From: Rufibacter ruber
GTDB lineage: Bacteria > Bacteroidota > Bacteroidia > Cytophagales > Hymenobacteraceae
Length of the DNA: 64,000 bases
Direction: 5' to 3'
Assembly: GCF_001647275.1 (NCBI RefSeq)
Contig: NZ_LRMM01000003.1
Span: 1-64,000, forward strand
Under the pieces are notes generated by a model. That model was not told where the DNA came from. It did no database searches and saw only the letters and a program-made list of their open reading frames with translations. A program made the position numbers and the translations under genes. Numbering within the stretch: the first letter of the stretch is position 1; each line of letters opens with the position of its first letter. This document shows, in pieces, positions 1-8,632 of the stretch.

Positions 1-36
1 TTTGGCCTGATTTTCTGAAAAACTAGGCAAAAACGC
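1..36. repeat. CTGTTTT palindrome, copy 1 (cut by window edge)
   Basis: TTTGGCCTG...AAAAACGC; left arm runs off the window. Confidence 0.6.
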
Positions 37-762
37 AATCGGCTTTAACGGTTATGCCTGATTGGGTATTTCTACACGCTGCTCCTGTTCTCCCCTGTTG
101 CTGCTCTGCCCGGCCTGGGCAAAGCCTAACTTCTATTTTTGCTATTCCTGTTGAGGTTGGTTTCAGAGCTGCGCAATGTAAGCTGGGCTAACGGCTGTGT
201 GTTAGGGTTTTGTGCAGGCGGTCTTCTCTAAAGAATAGCTTCCTTTTCTGTAGTGTCTTTAAAAAATCATAATCTGTGGGGCTGGTTCAATTCTCTGCCC
301 CGGGCCTTTGCGGGAAACAGGCTACCCCTTCTCCCGCAAAGGCTCTTCAGCAGGAGGGAGGGTTGTGTACAGGCTCAGATGAAAAAAAATGCGTTGCCAC
401 TGAAAAATATTTTCAGTTTGTAGGGCAGGCAGTCCATCAGTTTAAATATCCTGAACGGAGCAGGTGGCTACTTAACAATTTCTCAAAACATCTTCCTTCG
501 CCGCCTTTCCCCTTATCAAGTTTTCCCGGTCAACCGATTGTCATGTATAGATTTTATAAAATATATGGATTAATAAAAATTATTATAAACTTTTCTGAGG
601 ATTTAACTGATGGTGATGCCTTAAAAATAAAGGGGCATTTGAGGTGAGAAAGATGGATTGTGTTTGGTATAGCTATTGACTTTAGGGGGTATTTTTATAA
701 ATTAATAGTAAATACAGAGATAAGGCCCTTTAAAAACATACCATAATTTAACATCTAAGTTT
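37..762. other. Intergenic before PII gene
   Basis: No supportable gene. A 123-codon frame (276-647) looks random. The last 220 bp are AT-rich and should hold the promoter of the nitrogen cluster. Confidence 0.55.
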
Positions 763-1101
763 ATGAAGAAGATTGAAGCAATCATCAGAACATCCAAATT
801 TGAGGATGTGTATGATGCCCTGGCAGAAATAGGGATTCCGTTTATGTCTACCTATGATGTGAAAGGGTTTGGGTTGGAGCACGGCTCCTCCCAGGTGTAT
901 AGAGGAACTGCCTACCATGTAGGGTTTATTCCCAGAACCAAGGTGGAGATCATTGTGACAGATGACCAGGTAGACACGGTGGTGTCTATTATTCTAAAGG
1001 TGGCCAACACGGGCAAGGTGGGAGATGGTAAGATCTTCATCATGGACCTGGAGGAGGTAATCCGGATCAGGACTGGTGAAATTGGTGAACTGGCCCTTTA
1101 A
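763..1101 (+). CDS. glnB: PII nitrogen regulatory protein
   Basis: A 112-residue PII signal protein, the normal length for the family. PII trimers sense 2-oxoglutarate and ATP/ADP and bind the ammonium channel or nitrogen enzymes. The numbering matches E. coli GlnB: T-loop Tyr51 (in YRGTAYHVGF), B-loop TGKVGDGK at 83-90, and C-loop Arg101 and Arg103. Residue 39, normally the Gln that helps bind Mg-2-oxoglutarate, is Glu here, and residue 40 is His. The gene lies 57 bp before the Amt gene, the classic glnK-amtB arrangement, so GlnK is an equally good name. The ATG start gives a full-length family N-terminus. Confidence 0.96.
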   Translation: MKKIEAIIRTSKFEDVYDALAEIGIPFMSTYDVKGFGLEHGSSQVYRGTAYHVGFIPRTKVEIIVTDDQVDTVVSIILKVANTGKVGDGKIFIMDLEEVIRIRTGEIGELAL

Positions 1102-1158
1102 TTCTCTTTTCTCACTGCAACCAAACTAACTCATTTCTATCAACTAAATTTTTACACC

Positions 1159-2463
1159 ATGTCAACAGATTTGTTTGTCATCAACAACGTTTGGATGATG
1201 GTTTCCATCTTCCTGGTTTTCATCATGCACCTGGGCTTTGCCACGCTGGAGTCTGGCCTGGCCCGTTCTAAGAACACGGTCAATATTTTGTTTAAGAACA
1301 GCATGATCCCCCCCATTGGTTTATTGGCGTACGCCCTGTGGGGGTTTTCTCTGATGTACCCGGGGGCAGATTTTGCCGGGAAGCTTTTCGGCTTTGCCGG
1401 GTTTGGTATTCCGTTGCCTGAAGGCGGTGAGACTTCTGCCTACAACGCAGGCTACACCTTCTGGACCGATTTCCTCTTCCAGGGTATGTTTGCGGCCACA
1501 GCCGCCACCATAGTGTCTGGTGCCGTGGCAGAGCGCATTAAGGTGTCCAGCTTTATGATCTTCTCCCTGCTGTTTGTAGGGATCTGCTATCCGGTGGTAG
1601 GCATGTGGAAATGGGGCGGCGGCTTCCTGAACACGCTGGCCACGCCTTTCTATGATTTTGCCGGCTCTACCATTGTGCACTCAGTGGGCGGCTGGGGAGC
1701 CCTGGCCGGTATTCTGTTGCTGGGGCCAAGAATTGGCAAGTTTGTGAATGGCAAGATCAAACCTATTCCCGGCCATAGCATACCGTTGGCCACCATTGGG
1801 GTATTCATTCTGTGGTTGGGCTGGTTTGGGTTTAACGGCGGTTCAGTGCTTTCTGCAGCTCCTGGGGCGGTTTCCAGGGTATTGGTCATGACCAGCCTGG
1901 CGGCGGCGGCCGGTGCGGTGGGCGGTTGCTTCATGTCTTACATCATGTTCAAAACCGGCGACCTGACCATGGTGTTGAACGGCATTCTGGCGGGCCTGGT
2001 GGGCATCACGGCGGGTGCTGATCAGATGGGCGTGGTTGATTCTGTCCTGATTGGCCTTATCTCAGGGGCTATTGTGGTGCTGGGCGTAGTGATGTTTGAT
2101 AAACTGAGACTAGATGACCCCGTGGGCGCCTTATCAGTGCACCTGCTGTGTGGGGTATGGGGTACGCTGGCAGTTGGCATCTTTGGGAAACTGGCGGGGC
2201 CTGCGCAGCTTCTGAGCCAGTTGGCAGGCGTAGGGGCCGTGGGTGGTTTTAGCTTTGTGTTCGCGTTGGCGGTATGGTTTGTTTTGAAGGTAACCATGGG
2301 CATACGGGTGAGCGAGCAGGAAGAGGTAGAAGGGCTGGATATTCACGAGCACAAGATGCACGCCTACCCAGACATCAACGCGCCGGGGTATGAGATCAGC
2401 ATGCCAGAAAAAGAAGAAGTGCTGGTGGCGCCGGTTCCCGGCAGAGCACCGGTTACCGCTTAA
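1159..2463 (+). CDS. amtB: Ammonium transporter (Amt family)
   Basis: A 434-residue inner-membrane ammonium channel with about 11 hydrophobic segments. The pore twin-histidine sites are visible in IVHSVGGWGAL and VHLLCGVWGTL, and the N-terminal ATLESGLAR motif is typical of the family. The cytoplasmic C-terminal tail, which normally docks PII, is charged (EQEEVEGLDIHEHK). It is the second gene of a PII-Amt-porin cluster. There is no cleavable signal peptide; the first hydrophobic segment begins near residue 12. Confidence 0.96.
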   Translation: MSTDLFVINNVWMMVSIFLVFIMHLGFATLESGLARSKNTVNILFKNSMIPPIGLLAYALWGFSLMYPGADFAGKLFGFAGFGIPLPEGGETSAYNAGYTFWTDFLFQGMFAATAATIVSGAVAERIKVSSFMIFSLLFVGICYPVVGMWKWGGGFLNTLATPFYDFAGSTIVHSVGGWGALAGILLLGPRIGKFVNGKIKPIPGHSIPLATIGVFILWLGWFGFNGGSVLSAAPGAVSRVLVMTSLAAAAGAVGGCFMSYIMFKTGDLTMVLNGILAGLVGITAGADQMGVVDSVLIGLISGAIVVLGVVMFDKLRLDDPVGALSVHLLCGVWGTLAVGIFGKLAGPAQLLSQLAGVGAVGGFSFVFALAVWFVLKVTMGIRVSEQEEVEGLDIHEHKMHAYPDINAPGYEISMPEKEEVLVAPVPGRAPVTA

Positions 2464-2704
2464 ATACTGCTTACAACTCCTTGACATGGTTGGTAAAAAC
2501 AGGGGATAATGTGGTCTAGACATTACCCCTGCTCTTACCTTCTGCTAAGAGGCCGCTGCTGTCTGGGCTCTTTCAACGTGTCTGTTTAATTACCGCTAGT
2601 TCTTTCCGGTGATCCCCAGTTCCTCAAACGGCATTTTGAGGGGGGCCACCGGTGGGTTCCAGCCTGAACACTTTTCCCAAAATATTCCTAACCAAACCTA
2701 ACAG
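2464..2704. other. Spacer between amt and porin genes
   Basis: A 241 bp gap. No gene is seen and no palindrome copy is present, which agrees with the porin being co-transcribed with amt or having its own promoter. No promoter box clear enough to mark was found. Confidence 0.5.
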
Positions 2705-3823
2705 ATGAAAAAACTTTTATCCATTTCAGCCGCTGCGCTCCTGGCAAGTGCAAATATAGCCATTGCCCAAGAATTACCAGTAGAAGAAGCCAAAGGAAAG
2801 TTTAGCCTCAGCGGCTACGCCGATACCTACTTCCAGTACAACACCAACCGGCCGGAGTCTGGCGTGAACCGCGGCCGCATCTTTGACCTCAAGCACAACA
2901 ATTTCTCCCTGGGGCTGGTGCAGACGGCTATGACCTACACCAGAGGCAAGGCAACGGTGGTGGCAGACCTGATTTTTGGGCCCAATGCAGATTTGGCCAA
3001 CTTCGGGAATGAGGGAACGGCGCGCATCATCAAACAGGCGTACATTGCCTATGACCTGACAGACAAGTTCAAGTTCACGGTGGGGCAGTACGGCACGCAC
3101 ATTGGCTATGAGCTCATTGACGCGCCGCTCAACTACAACTACAGCCTCTCTTACCTGTTTGGCAACGGGCCTTTCTACCATACCGGCGCTAAGCTGGACT
3201 ACAACCCCAACGCCAAAATAGGGTTCATGCTGGGCCTGGTGAATGGCTGGGACTGTCTCAACGACCTCAATGACAAGAAATCTGTGACGGCCCAGGTGCA
3301 CCTCACGCCCACAGACGGCCTGGGCATTTACGTGAACTGGATTGGCGGCGATGAGTACAAGTCCCTCTCTTACTTTGGCGAGACCAGGGGCAGCTACACC
3401 AGTTTGTTTGATGTAACAGCCTCTTACCAAATGAGCAGTTCCTTGAAAGTGGGCGTAAACGCCGCGCACGGCACGTTCTCCTCAGGGGCCAGCACTGAAA
3501 GCGCAGAAGACCCGTGGTCAAAAGACGCCGTCTGGAAAGGCGGGGCGCTGTACCTGAACTATGACCTCTCAGAAAATATAGGGGTAGGCGTTAGGGGGGA
3601 GTACTTCTCTGACCCGGAAGGAGTCCGCTACTCGGGTCCCCTGGAAGTAGCCTCCTACACCCTCACCGGAAACATTAAACTGGCAGACGGCAATTTCCTG
3701 ATCAAGCCAGAGGTGCGCTTTGACAAAGCCAAAGACGCCTTCTTTGAAGACTCTAACGGCGCGTTCTCCAAAAAGAGCCAGACCACCTTCGGGGCCGCCT
3801 TTGTCTACCTTTTCTCGCTTTAA
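2705..3823 (+). CDS. Outer-membrane beta-barrel porin (OmpL/BBP2-like)
   Basis: A 372-residue protein with a clear signal peptide (cleavage after ANIAIA, about residue 21) followed by alternating amphipathic strands rich in aromatic residues, ending in FVYLFSL as outer-membrane barrels do. It resembles the Bacteroidota 'putative beta-barrel porin-2' family often found after glnK-amt. The context suggests passage of ammonium or small nitrogen compounds through the outer membrane; that role is inference. Confidence 0.8.
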   Translation: MKKLLSISAAALLASANIAIAQELPVEEAKGKFSLSGYADTYFQYNTNRPESGVNRGRIFDLKHNNFSLGLVQTAMTYTRGKATVVADLIFGPNADLANFGNEGTARIIKQAYIAYDLTDKFKFTVGQYGTHIGYELIDAPLNYNYSLSYLFGNGPFYHTGAKLDYNPNAKIGFMLGLVNGWDCLNDLNDKKSVTAQVHLTPTDGLGIYVNWIGGDEYKSLSYFGETRGSYTSLFDVTASYQMSSSLKVGVNAAHGTFSSGASTESAEDPWSKDAVWKGGALYLNYDLSENIGVGVRGEYFSDPEGVRYSGPLEVASYTLTGNIKLADGNFLIKPEVRFDKAKDAFFEDSNGAFSKKSQTTFGAAFVYLFSL

Positions 3824-4000
3824 CCCAACCCATTTCTGATTACCTGTTCTGAAGAAAATGTAGTGCTTTTTTGTGTGCCAGCGCCTGCTGCGGCCCTTTA
3901 AGGAGCCCGGCAGGCGTCTTTGTGTCTACTGTGATTGCCTGCTGAGCGTTTCTGGCCTGTTTTTTCCAAATCAGGGCAAAAACAGTAGTATTCTTTTCTA
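3824..4000. other. Intergenic with palindrome copy 2
   Basis: Porin 3' region; nothing other than the palindrome at 3946-3985. Confidence 0.45.
3946..3985. repeat. CTGTTTT palindrome, copy 2
   Basis: GCGTTTCTGGCCTG...CAGGGCAAAAACAG; arms partly mismatched. Confidence 0.65.
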
Positions 4001-4020
4001 AACCTAACACATGTTAGGTT
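4001..4020. promoter_or_regulatory. 9-bp inverted repeat upstream of ribBA
   Basis: AACCTAACA (4001-4009) and TGTTAGGTT (4012-4020) form a perfect 9-bp dyad with a 2-bp spacer, 27 bp upstream of the -7 box of the ribBA promoter. Position and symmetry suit a dimeric regulator's operator. No regulator is identified. Confidence 0.45.
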
Positions 4021-4046
4021 AGTCGCTTTTCACAGTTAAAAACCGC

Positions 4047-4054
4047 TATCTTTG
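4047..4054 (+). promoter_or_regulatory. Promoter -7 box of ribBA
   Basis: TATCTTTG is a perfect match to the Bacteroidota primary sigma-factor -7 consensus TAnnTTTG. The start codon is at 4113. The upstream T-rich stretch at 4027-4030 is a weak -33 candidate with a short spacer. Confidence 0.6.
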
Positions 4055-4112
4055 TGCCGCAAGGCAATAGAAAAGCAGGCGCAGCTGTCCTGCCAAAAGT
4101 GCCTATTACTTG

Positions 4113-5329
4113 ATGCATAAGAAAATGCTAGACAAAATAGAAGACGCAATAGCAGATATAAAGGCCGGGAAAGTGGTGATTGTGGTAGATGATGATGACC
4201 GCGAGAACGAAGGCGACTTTATCTGCGCCGCTGAGAAGATCACCCCTGAGATTGTCAACTTCATGGCCACGCACGGCCGCGGCCTGATCTGCGCCCCGCT
4301 CACCGAGGAGCGCTGTGATGAGCTAGGCTTAGAATTGATGGTAGGCCGCAACACGGCGCTGCACGCCACCCCTTTCACCGTGTCAGTAGATTTGCTGGGC
4401 CACGGCTGTACTACGGGTATCTCTGCTTCAGACCGCGCCAAAACCATTTTGGCACTGGCAGACCCCACCACAGATCCCGCCTCACTGGGCAAGCCCGGTC
4501 ATATTTTCCCATTGCGCGCGCGTAAGGAGGGGGTGATCAGAAGGGCGGGTCACACAGAGGCCGCTGTAGACCTGGCCAGACTGGCTGACTTAGCCCGGCC
4601 GGAGTGCTGGTAGAGATCATGAACGAAGACGGCACCATGGCCCGCATGCCAGACCTGGAGAAAGTTGCTGAAAGGTTCAACCTGAAACTGATCTCCATCA
4701 AAGACCTCATTCAGTACCGCCTGCAGAAGGAAAGCCTCATTGACCGTGAGATTGCCGTAGAGCTGCCCACAGACTGGGGCAATTTTGACCTCTATGCCTA
4801 CACCCAACGCAGCAATAACGCCAAACACCTGGCCTTGGTAAAAGGCACCTGGGAAGAAAACGAGCCGGTGCTGGTGCGTGTCCATTCTTCATGCGTGACG
4901 GGTGACATCTTTGGGTCTTGCCGCTGTGACTGCGGGCCGCAGTTGCACAAAGCCATGGAAATGATTGAGCAGGAGGGCAAAGGGGTTATTGTGTACATGA
5001 ACCAGGAGGGCCGCGGCATTGGCCTGCTGAACAAACTCAAAGCATATAAACTGCAGGAGCAGGGCTTAGACACGGTAGAGGCCAACGTGCAGCTGGGCTT
5101 TGGCGTAGACGAGCGGGATTATGGTGTGGGCGCGCAGATCCTGCGTGATTTGGGCGTAACCAAAATGCGGCTTCTCTCCAACAACCCGCGCAAGCGTACC
5201 GGCCTGATTGGGTACGGCCTGGAGATTGTAGAGCAGCTGCCCATTGAAATTGCCCCCAACGAACACAACTCCCGCTACCTGACCACCAAGCGGGACAAAC
5301 TGGGGCATGAGATTCTGAAACACTCCTAA
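4113..5329 (+). pseudogene. ribBA: Bifunctional RibBA with a one-base frameshift
   Basis: This encodes 3,4-dihydroxy-2-butanone-4-phosphate synthase plus GTP cyclohydrolase II, two entry steps of riboflavin synthesis. The RibB half (4113-4613) has [10 protein letters not shown] and RRAGHTEA; the RibA half (to 5329) has the zinc cysteines [15 protein letters not shown] and GRGIGL. The frames do not join: after 4592 the reading gives LARPECW-stop. Adding one A after TTA (4590-4592) restores [11 protein letters not shown], the family sequence, so one base is missing relative to the ancestor. As read, RibB lacks the conserved Glu of [12 protein letters not shown]. Either this is a sequencing error or the gene is damaged; both halves are otherwise intact. 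ATG 4113 is preferred to TTG 4110. Confidence 0.85.
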
Positions 5330-5368
5330 ACACAGAGGGCGGAAATTTTATTTCCGCCCTCTGTGTTT
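5328..5368 (+). terminator. Hairpin terminator of ribBA
   Basis: A perfect 19-bp stem (5328-5346 with 5350-5368) and 3-nt loop; it begins inside the TAA stop codon. The right arm ends in TGTTT, so the U-run is short. Confidence 0.7.
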
Positions 5369-5978
5369 GGGCAGGGTGGTTTGGCTGTTGCCCTTGCATT
5401 CCGGCTAAAACCCTTCTGGTATTGGATATGGTGGCTGGAAGGTCTTTGTGATCCATTTCCCTCCAAAGGCGGTGTTTCCTGCCCAACTGCTTTCTCCCGC
5501 TGGTGGCTTTCAATCAAACGGCATACAGGCATGGCCGCAAGCAGATGCAGGTGTTTCTGTTTTTGACCTGGTTTTGGGAAAAAAGCCCCAAAACAGAAAT
5601 TTTCTGTGCCGCTGGGCCTAGGTGCCGCTGGGCTGCAATGTGAAACTGAAACAGTGCGCTCTGCGCCATCCCGAAGGCTACCTCAGGGGTTTTCCGCGAG
5701 CCAGAGCCGTAAACAGAAATTCCCAGGCAGTGAAGACCGTTTCAGCGGTGGTGTCTGTGCTTTGGGGTAGCCTTTCCTCTTAAGGATAGGGGCAAGAGAA
5801 CATGGTATTCAGCCAAATGAAAGTAGGACATTGCCGTAATTGCATGAAATCAAGAAGGCGCAACTACAATACCAATAGCGCGTTATCGTTATTAAAAGCT
5901 GACGAAGTTTAACTTTCTCCTGCTTTTTTAAGTATAGCATATTTTATATATTTTCAGGGGACTATAAACCAGAAGACG
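5369..5978. other. Intergenic, one palindrome copy
   Basis: About 610 bp with no credible gene. It holds one CTGTTTT palindrome (5554-5599), then an AT-rich stretch (5880-5950) just before the next gene that probably carries its promoter. Confidence 0.6.
5554..5599. repeat. CTGTTTT palindrome, copy 3
   Basis: TTTCTGTTTT and AAAACAGAAA ends pair; the inner arm is degenerate. Confidence 0.75.
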
Positions 5979-6668
5979 ATGGTAAGAAAAGTGTACGGAC
6001 TTTTAATGGTGCTCTGCCTGGGGGCAGTTGGTGCCATGGCGCAATCTACCGGTCTGGTAGATGAATGGCCGCTCGGGAGAGTGTATCTGGCAACTGGAGA
6101 TTCTGTGAACGGAAAGATCACCTATCACCGCACAGAAGACCTTGTCAAGATCACCAAACCCAACGGGGCGGTGGTGGCGTACGCGCCCGTTGCGGTGCGG
6201 GGCTTTGAAGCGGTAGACAATGACGGGCGTTACCGCCGCGTGTTTGTGACCCAGCGCTGGAACATGGGCAATGACTACAGTGATTTCCTGGCTCCCGCGT
6301 TTTTTGAGCAGATTGTGTCTGGCAAGTACAGCCTGCTGCGCCGCGAGACCATGACCCGGCGGGACATAAGCCGTGATCCGGCTTACCGTCCGTACGGGGG
6401 AGGGTACGGGGCGTATGGCGGCTATCCGGTTGGGGGGCCTATGTACGTGGACCAGCGCATGGACAATTTCTTTGTGCTGCTGCCCAGCGGCAAAGTAAAG
6501 GAACTCCGGAACGTGAAGAAAGACCTGGAAGTACTGTTTGGGAAGAAGAACAGCCAGATGAAAAGCTACATCAAGCAGAACAAGCTGAAGTATACCAGCC
6601 TGCCAGACCTGGCTAAAATCATCAGCTACTTCGGGAGCATTTCACAGGCAGACGTAAAGAATTCTTAA
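5979..6668 (+). CDS. Secreted protein of unknown function
   Basis: 229 residues, not recognised. A signal peptide is clear (hydrophobic residues 6-20, cleavage after AMA at about 21). The middle part resembles a small beta domain (VYLATGDSVNGKITYHRTED), then a Gly/Tyr/Pro-rich linker (about residues 130-150, YRPYGGGYGAYGGYP), and a Lys-rich helical C-terminus. It probably acts in the periplasm or on the cell surface. It faces an ABC transporter operon across a shared terminator. Confidence 0.8.
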   Translation: MVRKVYGLLMVLCLGAVGAMAQSTGLVDEWPLGRVYLATGDSVNGKITYHRTEDLVKITKPNGAVVAYAPVAVRGFEAVDNDGRYRRVFVTQRWNMGNDYSDFLAPAFFEQIVSGKYSLLRRETMTRRDISRDPAYRPYGGGYGAYGGYPVGGPMYVDQRMDNFFVLLPSGKVKELRNVKKDLEVLFGKKNSQMKSYIKQNKLKYTSLPDLAKIISYFGSISQADVKNS

Positions 6669-6726
6669 CGGTTTCCTGCTGTTTGAAGAACATTGATTTC
6701 CTCAGGCATTCCTATTGAAGAAGCGT

Positions 6727-6771
6727 AAACAGAAATCCCCGCCAGGCACAGTCTGGCGGGGATTTCTGTTT
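6727..6771. terminator. Convergent hairpin terminator
   Basis: A 19-bp stem (6727-6745 with 6753-6771, GC-rich CCCCGCCAG core). Its right arm TTTCTGTTT is also the left arm of the palindrome at 6763-6806, so the two hairpins are mutually exclusive. It serves the genes on both sides. Confidence 0.75.
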
Positions 6772-6806
6772 TTGGCCTTTTTTTGGGAAAATAGCCCCAA
6801 AACAGA
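6763..6806. repeat. CTGTTTT palindrome, copy 4
   Basis: TTTCTGTTTTTGGCC...AGCCCCAAAACAG; shares an arm with the terminator 6727-6771. Confidence 0.75.
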
Positions 6807-6812
6807 GAGCTG

Positions 6813-7586
6813 CTACAAGTCACGGGACTTGAGGAGCCGGTAGCTTAACACGCAGAATAGGGAAATATATAGAACCGCCGGTAACAAAGCCTCCAGCGGT
6901 GTGAGTGCCTCTGAGGCACCGGTGACCATTTCAAACATCTCCTTGCCCGGCATGGGGGTGAGGCTGGAAAGCACCTTCATGGGGAAATACTTGTCTAAAG
7001 AGTCTGGGAGCTTGTAATGAATAATAGGCTCCACCACCTTGGCGTACAGCAGAAATGCCATAATGGCCAGACCGCTTTTCTTTACCAGAAAGCCAAAGAG
7101 CATGGCCAGTGACATGTACCCAATGGCTTGTACCAGGTAATAGAAAACAAACTGGGCATCTGTCAGGATCTTGTCAGTGGCCACCTCATCGGCGAAGCCG
7201 ATGCCAAAGAGAAGGCCCAGCAGGAACACATACAACGCGCACGCCACGCCCAGCAGGAGCACCACTGAGTACTTGGCCTGCACCACATCTGCGCGGGTGT
7301 AGCCGTCAATCACCTGCTGCCTGATAGTTCTGAACGAATACTCGTCTGTGATGGTGATGATGAGCAGGATGCCCAGCAGCAGGTTGAAATAGCTGGCAAT
7401 GTAGGTGAGCTTAGGCCAGATGTCTGGGAACTTGTAAAACGTGGCGCCCGCAGACTGCCCGTTGATGGTCACGTTGCTGCTGCCGTACAGAATCACGAAC
7501 AGAAGAATCACAAACACCGCCAGTATGGCCCAGAACGTGCGGTAGGGCAGGAGCTTTCTCAGCTCTATTCTTAAAAGGGAGGTCAT
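6813..7586 (-). CDS. ABC-2 type transporter permease
   Basis: 257 residues with about six hydrophobic segments and an ABC-2 permease pattern (N-terminal helix LLPYRTFWAILAVF, then a periplasmic loop and five further helices). It would form the membrane channel for the ATPase encoded just upstream, whose stop codon it overlaps by 4 bp, so the two are translationally coupled. The substrate is unknown; similar pairs export lipids, peptides or antibiotics. Confidence 0.88.
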   Translation of the reverse strand: MTSLLRIELRKLLPYRTFWAILAVFVILLFVILYGSSNVTINGQSAGATFYKFPDIWPKLTYIASYFNLLLGILLIITITDEYSFRTIRQQVIDGYTRADVVQAKYSVVLLLGVACALYVFLLGLLFGIGFADEVATDKILTDAQFVFYYLVQAIGYMSLAMLFGFLVKKSGLAIMAFLLYAKVVEPIIHYKLPDSLDKYFPMKVLSSLTPMPGKEMFEMVTGASEALTPLEALLPAVLYISLFCVLSYRLLKSRDL

Positions 7587-8485
7587 GCTTTGTCGGCTTT
7601 GATGATTTCCATGAATTGGCTTTCCAGGCTTTTCTTGCGTACCGTGAGCTGGCCCAGCGCAATGTTCTGCGTGAAAAAGGCACGGTTCAGCTCAGAGCTG
7701 TCTACCCCGGTCTGCAGCACCAGCTGCACCTGGTGGTTCAGGATTCTGGCCTCAGACACAAACGGAAGGCTCTGGGCCACGGCCAGCAGTTGCTCTGCCG
7801 GTGCCCCGCCGCTGATGAATACCAGGTCATTGGTGGCCATGATAGACGCCACCGGGCCTTCTGCCTTGAGTTTGCCGTTGCGCAGAACCGCCATGTGGGT
7901 GCAGACTTTCTCTACTTCGTCCAGGAGGTGGCTGGCCAGCAGAATGGTTTTCCCCTGCGCGGCAATGTTCAGGATGAGCTGCCGCACCTCGGCAATGCCT
8001 TCCGGGTCTAACCCGTTGGTGGGCTCGTCTAAGACCAGTACCTCAGGGTCGCCCAGCAACGCCGCGCCAATGGCCAGACGCTGTTTCATGCCCAGTGAAT
8101 AGCCTTTGAACTTGTTCTGTTTCCGGGGGGCCAGCCCCACCATTTCCAGCGCCCGCTGAATCTGGCTGTGGTCTACCCGCTTGACATCTGCGGTAATGCG
8201 CAGGTTCTCCTCGCCGCTGAGGTAGGGGTAGAAGTTGGGGGTTTCCAGCAGTGCCCCAATACGGCGCTTGGTCGCCTTGGAGAGAGGTTCGCCAAACCAC
8301 CTGAAACTTCCGCCGGAGGCGTTGATCACATCCAGGACAATGCCCAGGGTGGTGGTTTTGCCGCTTCCGTTTGGCCCCAGCAGCCCGTAGATGCTGCCCT
8401 GCGGCACGCCAATAGTCAGTTGATCCAGGGCCTGCACACTGCCGTAGCGCTTGCTCAGCCCCTGAATGTCTAATACGTTTGCCAA
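7583..8485 (-). CDS. ABC transporter ATP-binding protein
   Basis: 300 residues. Walker A is GPNGSGKT (37-44), the ABC signature YSLGMKQRL lies near residue 135, Walker B with its catalytic Glu is VLVLDEPTNGLDPEG, and the switch His lies in LLASHLLDEVEKV. The family is the drug/lipid exporter type (BcrA/CcmA-like) with a C-terminal extension of about 85 residues. It is the first gene of a two-gene exporter operon with the permease. Confidence 0.93.
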   Translation of the reverse strand: MANVLDIQGLSKRYGSVQALDQLTIGVPQGSIYGLLGPNGSGKTTTLGIVLDVINASGGSFRWFGEPLSKATKRRIGALLETPNFYPYLSGEENLRITADVKRVDHSQIQRALEMVGLAPRKQNKFKGYSLGMKQRLAIGAALLGDPEVLVLDEPTNGLDPEGIAEVRQLILNIAAQGKTILLASHLLDEVEKVCTHMAVLRNGKLKAEGPVASIMATNDLVFISGGAPAEQLLAVAQSLPFVSEARILNHQVQLVLQTGVDSSELNRAFFTQNIALGQLTVRKKSLESQFMEIIKADKA

Positions 8486-8578
8486 AATGGTCTTTGGTTA
8501 GAGAATAGTTGCAAGACTACACAAAGCTAGAAGGATTTGGCAGAATTGCGAGGAGGGAGGCCGAAAGGCACAAACTAA

Positions 8579-8624
8579 TTCCTGTTTTGGGGCTGTTTTC
8601 TGAAAAACAGGCCCAAAACAGGAA
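8579..8624. repeat. CTGTTTT palindrome, copy 5
   Basis: TTCCTGTTTTGGGGCTG...CAGGCCCAAAACAGGAA, near-perfect; 8 bp past the BlaR1 stop. Confidence 0.9.
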
Positions 8625-8632
8625 AGAGGGAA

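Noticed and set aside
276-647. 123-codon open frame upstream of the PII gene
   Set aside because: Composition looks random, with no domain, no promoter in place, and it runs into the AT-rich promoter region.
6763-6806. CTGTTTT palindromes as ordinary intrinsic terminators
   Set aside because: On both strands the 3' side is A-rich (AAAACAGAAA) with no U-run, and separate U-tract terminators often follow.
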